A DNA stretch of 44,554 nucleotides from Treponema sp. (GTDB lineage Bacteria; Spirochaetota; Spirochaetia; Treponematales; Breznakiellaceae), in NCBI GenBank assembly GCA_031268385.1, contig JAIRXH010000061.1:1-44554 (forward strand). Reading direction: 5' to 3'. The notes under the pieces were generated by a model. The model ran no database searches, was not told where the DNA came from, and saw only the letters and a list, made by a program, of their open reading frames with translations. The position numbers were made by a program, and so were the translations under genes. Shown here one piece after another: positions 43,776 through 44,554 of this stretch; the stretch's first letter is position 1, and the number at the start of each line of letters is the position of its first letter.

Positions 43776-44345
43776 GTGTCCTGGCACGGCGACTCAAAAC
43801 TTTCGGGAGGCGGTTTTCTTACCCATTCAGGAAGCCATCACCTGGATTTGCTTCGTTATCTCTTTGGCGACATCAAAAGTGTATCGTGTAAATGCCGTTA
43901 CGATTCCGGTGACGGGCGCGACTATTACCTTAACGGCAAACTGTTTATGGAAAACGGCGCCGAAATCGACATGCGTCTGGGCAGGGTAGATGTTCCGAAT
44001 CTTGGTCCGGGATTTACCCTCTTCCGCGGCGGGTGGAACGAGACCATTGAAGTTATTGCCCACAGGGGATATATTAAGGTTGAGAATCCAAGCTGGCAGG
44101 GATACGAAGCCATGAAGGTTTCCCATTGGTTCAAAGGAATGCCCGGTCCAACCGAGACCTATTATGAATGCAACGAGCAGTGGATAAATGAATTTGCCGA
44201 TTATGTGGAAAGCTGCAAGACGCATAAACTCGGTCCTTCAGGTTCGAGCGCGGAAGACGGCTACCGGGTGGATTTCACCATCGAAAAGATGAAGGAATCG
44301 GGCAGTAAAAACGGTGAAATAATCGAAATCAACTATCTGTACTAA
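43776..44345 (+). pseudogene. 5'-truncated Gfo/Idh/MocA-family oxidoreductase
   Basis: The 189-aa open frame matches only the C-terminal half of these sugar-inositol dehydrogenases, which are normally 330-400 aa. It starts at 'SKLSGGGFLTHSGSHHLDLLRYLFGD', the conserved GGG...H..DLLR block that carries the catalytic histidine. The whole NAD-binding Rossmann domain (GxGxxG, EKP) is missing and a stop codon lies in frame at 43740. The GTG at 43776 has no ribosome site. It probably arose by a deletion or insertion at about 43770, beside the tRNA-like relic. Confidence 0.75.
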
Positions 44346-44372
44346 CAGGCTGTTGAACAAGGAGAACACTTC

Positions 44373-44554
44373 ATGAAAGCCGCGGTAGTCAAGGGAAAAT
44401 GCGACGTTGTTATTCTGGATGTCGGAGAGCCTGTCATACAAAAACCTTCAGAAATAAAAATTCACGTTACCACCGGCGCGATATGCAACACAACCGACAA
44501 CAAGGTGTATGCGACAGACACTCCCGAAAACGACTGGCCGAATGACAAATTCCC
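44373..44554 (+). CDS. Zinc-type dehydrogenase, N-terminal part (runs off the window)
   Basis: The first 60 residues begin MKAAVVKGKCDVVILDVGEP, and TTGAICNTTDNKVYATD corresponds to the catalytic-zinc cysteine region of MDR dehydrogenases, with the usual CG-x-TD varied to CNTTD. AACAAGGAGAACACTTC precedes ATG. The gene continues beyond the window, so its length and function cannot be judged. Confidence 0.8.
   Translation, partial: MKAAVVKGKCDVVILDVGEPVIQKPSEIKIHVTTGAICNTTDNKVYATDTPENDWPNDKF

Noticed and set aside
43548-43787. 79-codon - strand open frame beside the esterase gene
   Set aside because: Its middle part is the translation of the tRNA-like relic (the 'TVNYWGRGSNSRGGA' style typical of tRNA shadows), so it is not a protein gene.

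Overview
The window looks like a chromosome segment of an anaerobic, sugar-fermenting spirochaete, most likely a gut-associated Treponema relative. The grounds are a FapA/DUF342 flagellar-assembly protein, oxygen-sensitive glycyl radical enzymes, three carbohydrate-type (CUT1) ABC importers without their own ATPases, several TPR proteins, and solute-binding proteins whose signal peptides end in treponeme-like 'FAGGGSQG' sequences. This assignment is inferred from gene content; no rRNA is present.

Region A (1-13.6 kb) is the most unusual part. It is a two-armed catabolic locus. The + arm has a glycyl radical enzyme (GRE1), its radical-SAM activase, a sugar ABC importer (binding protein and two permeases) and a fucose/arabinose-isomerase-like protein. 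The - arm converges on it with a second, paralogous GRE (GRE2), a zinc-type dehydrogenase and an FGGY sugar kinase. The GRE1 and binding-protein promoters share a nearly identical -10/downstream module. Copies of a 34-bp palindrome lie between the transcription units. The gene set suggests uptake of a sugar or polyol, isomerisation and phosphorylation, combined with radical dehydration or lyase chemistry and NAD(P)-linked reduction. The substrate is unknown.

Region B (13.8-22.9 kb, - strand) appears to be one long transcription unit: two TPR envelope proteins, an AI-2E-family exporter, an ACT-domain protein (UPF0237), a UPF0210/DUF711 protein, an ECF transporter in which both ATPases and the T subunit are fused into one polypeptide, and an S component. 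It ends at a strong intrinsic terminator. Region C (22.9-26.9 kb, + strand) diverges from it as a tightly overlapping four-gene operon: TPR/Mrr-like protein, metallophosphoesterase, ParB-like protein and M28-type peptidase. Housekeeping genes follow: flavin reductase-like protein, glucose-6-phosphate isomerase and FapA.

Region D (30.9-38.5 kb) is a fructan/sucrose-type system. A lipoprotein binding protein and two Lpl-type permeases (-) diverge from a GH32 hydrolase, a LacI-family regulator and a second GH32 (+). Two near-identical LacI-type operators sit in the divergent promoter region.

Region E (38.8-44.55 kb) holds a nitrilase-family hydrolase, a third CUT1 importer, an alpha/beta-hydrolase esterase, a decayed tRNA-Asn-like fragment, a 5'-truncated Gfo/Idh/MocA oxidoreductase and the start of another zinc-type dehydrogenase that runs off the window.
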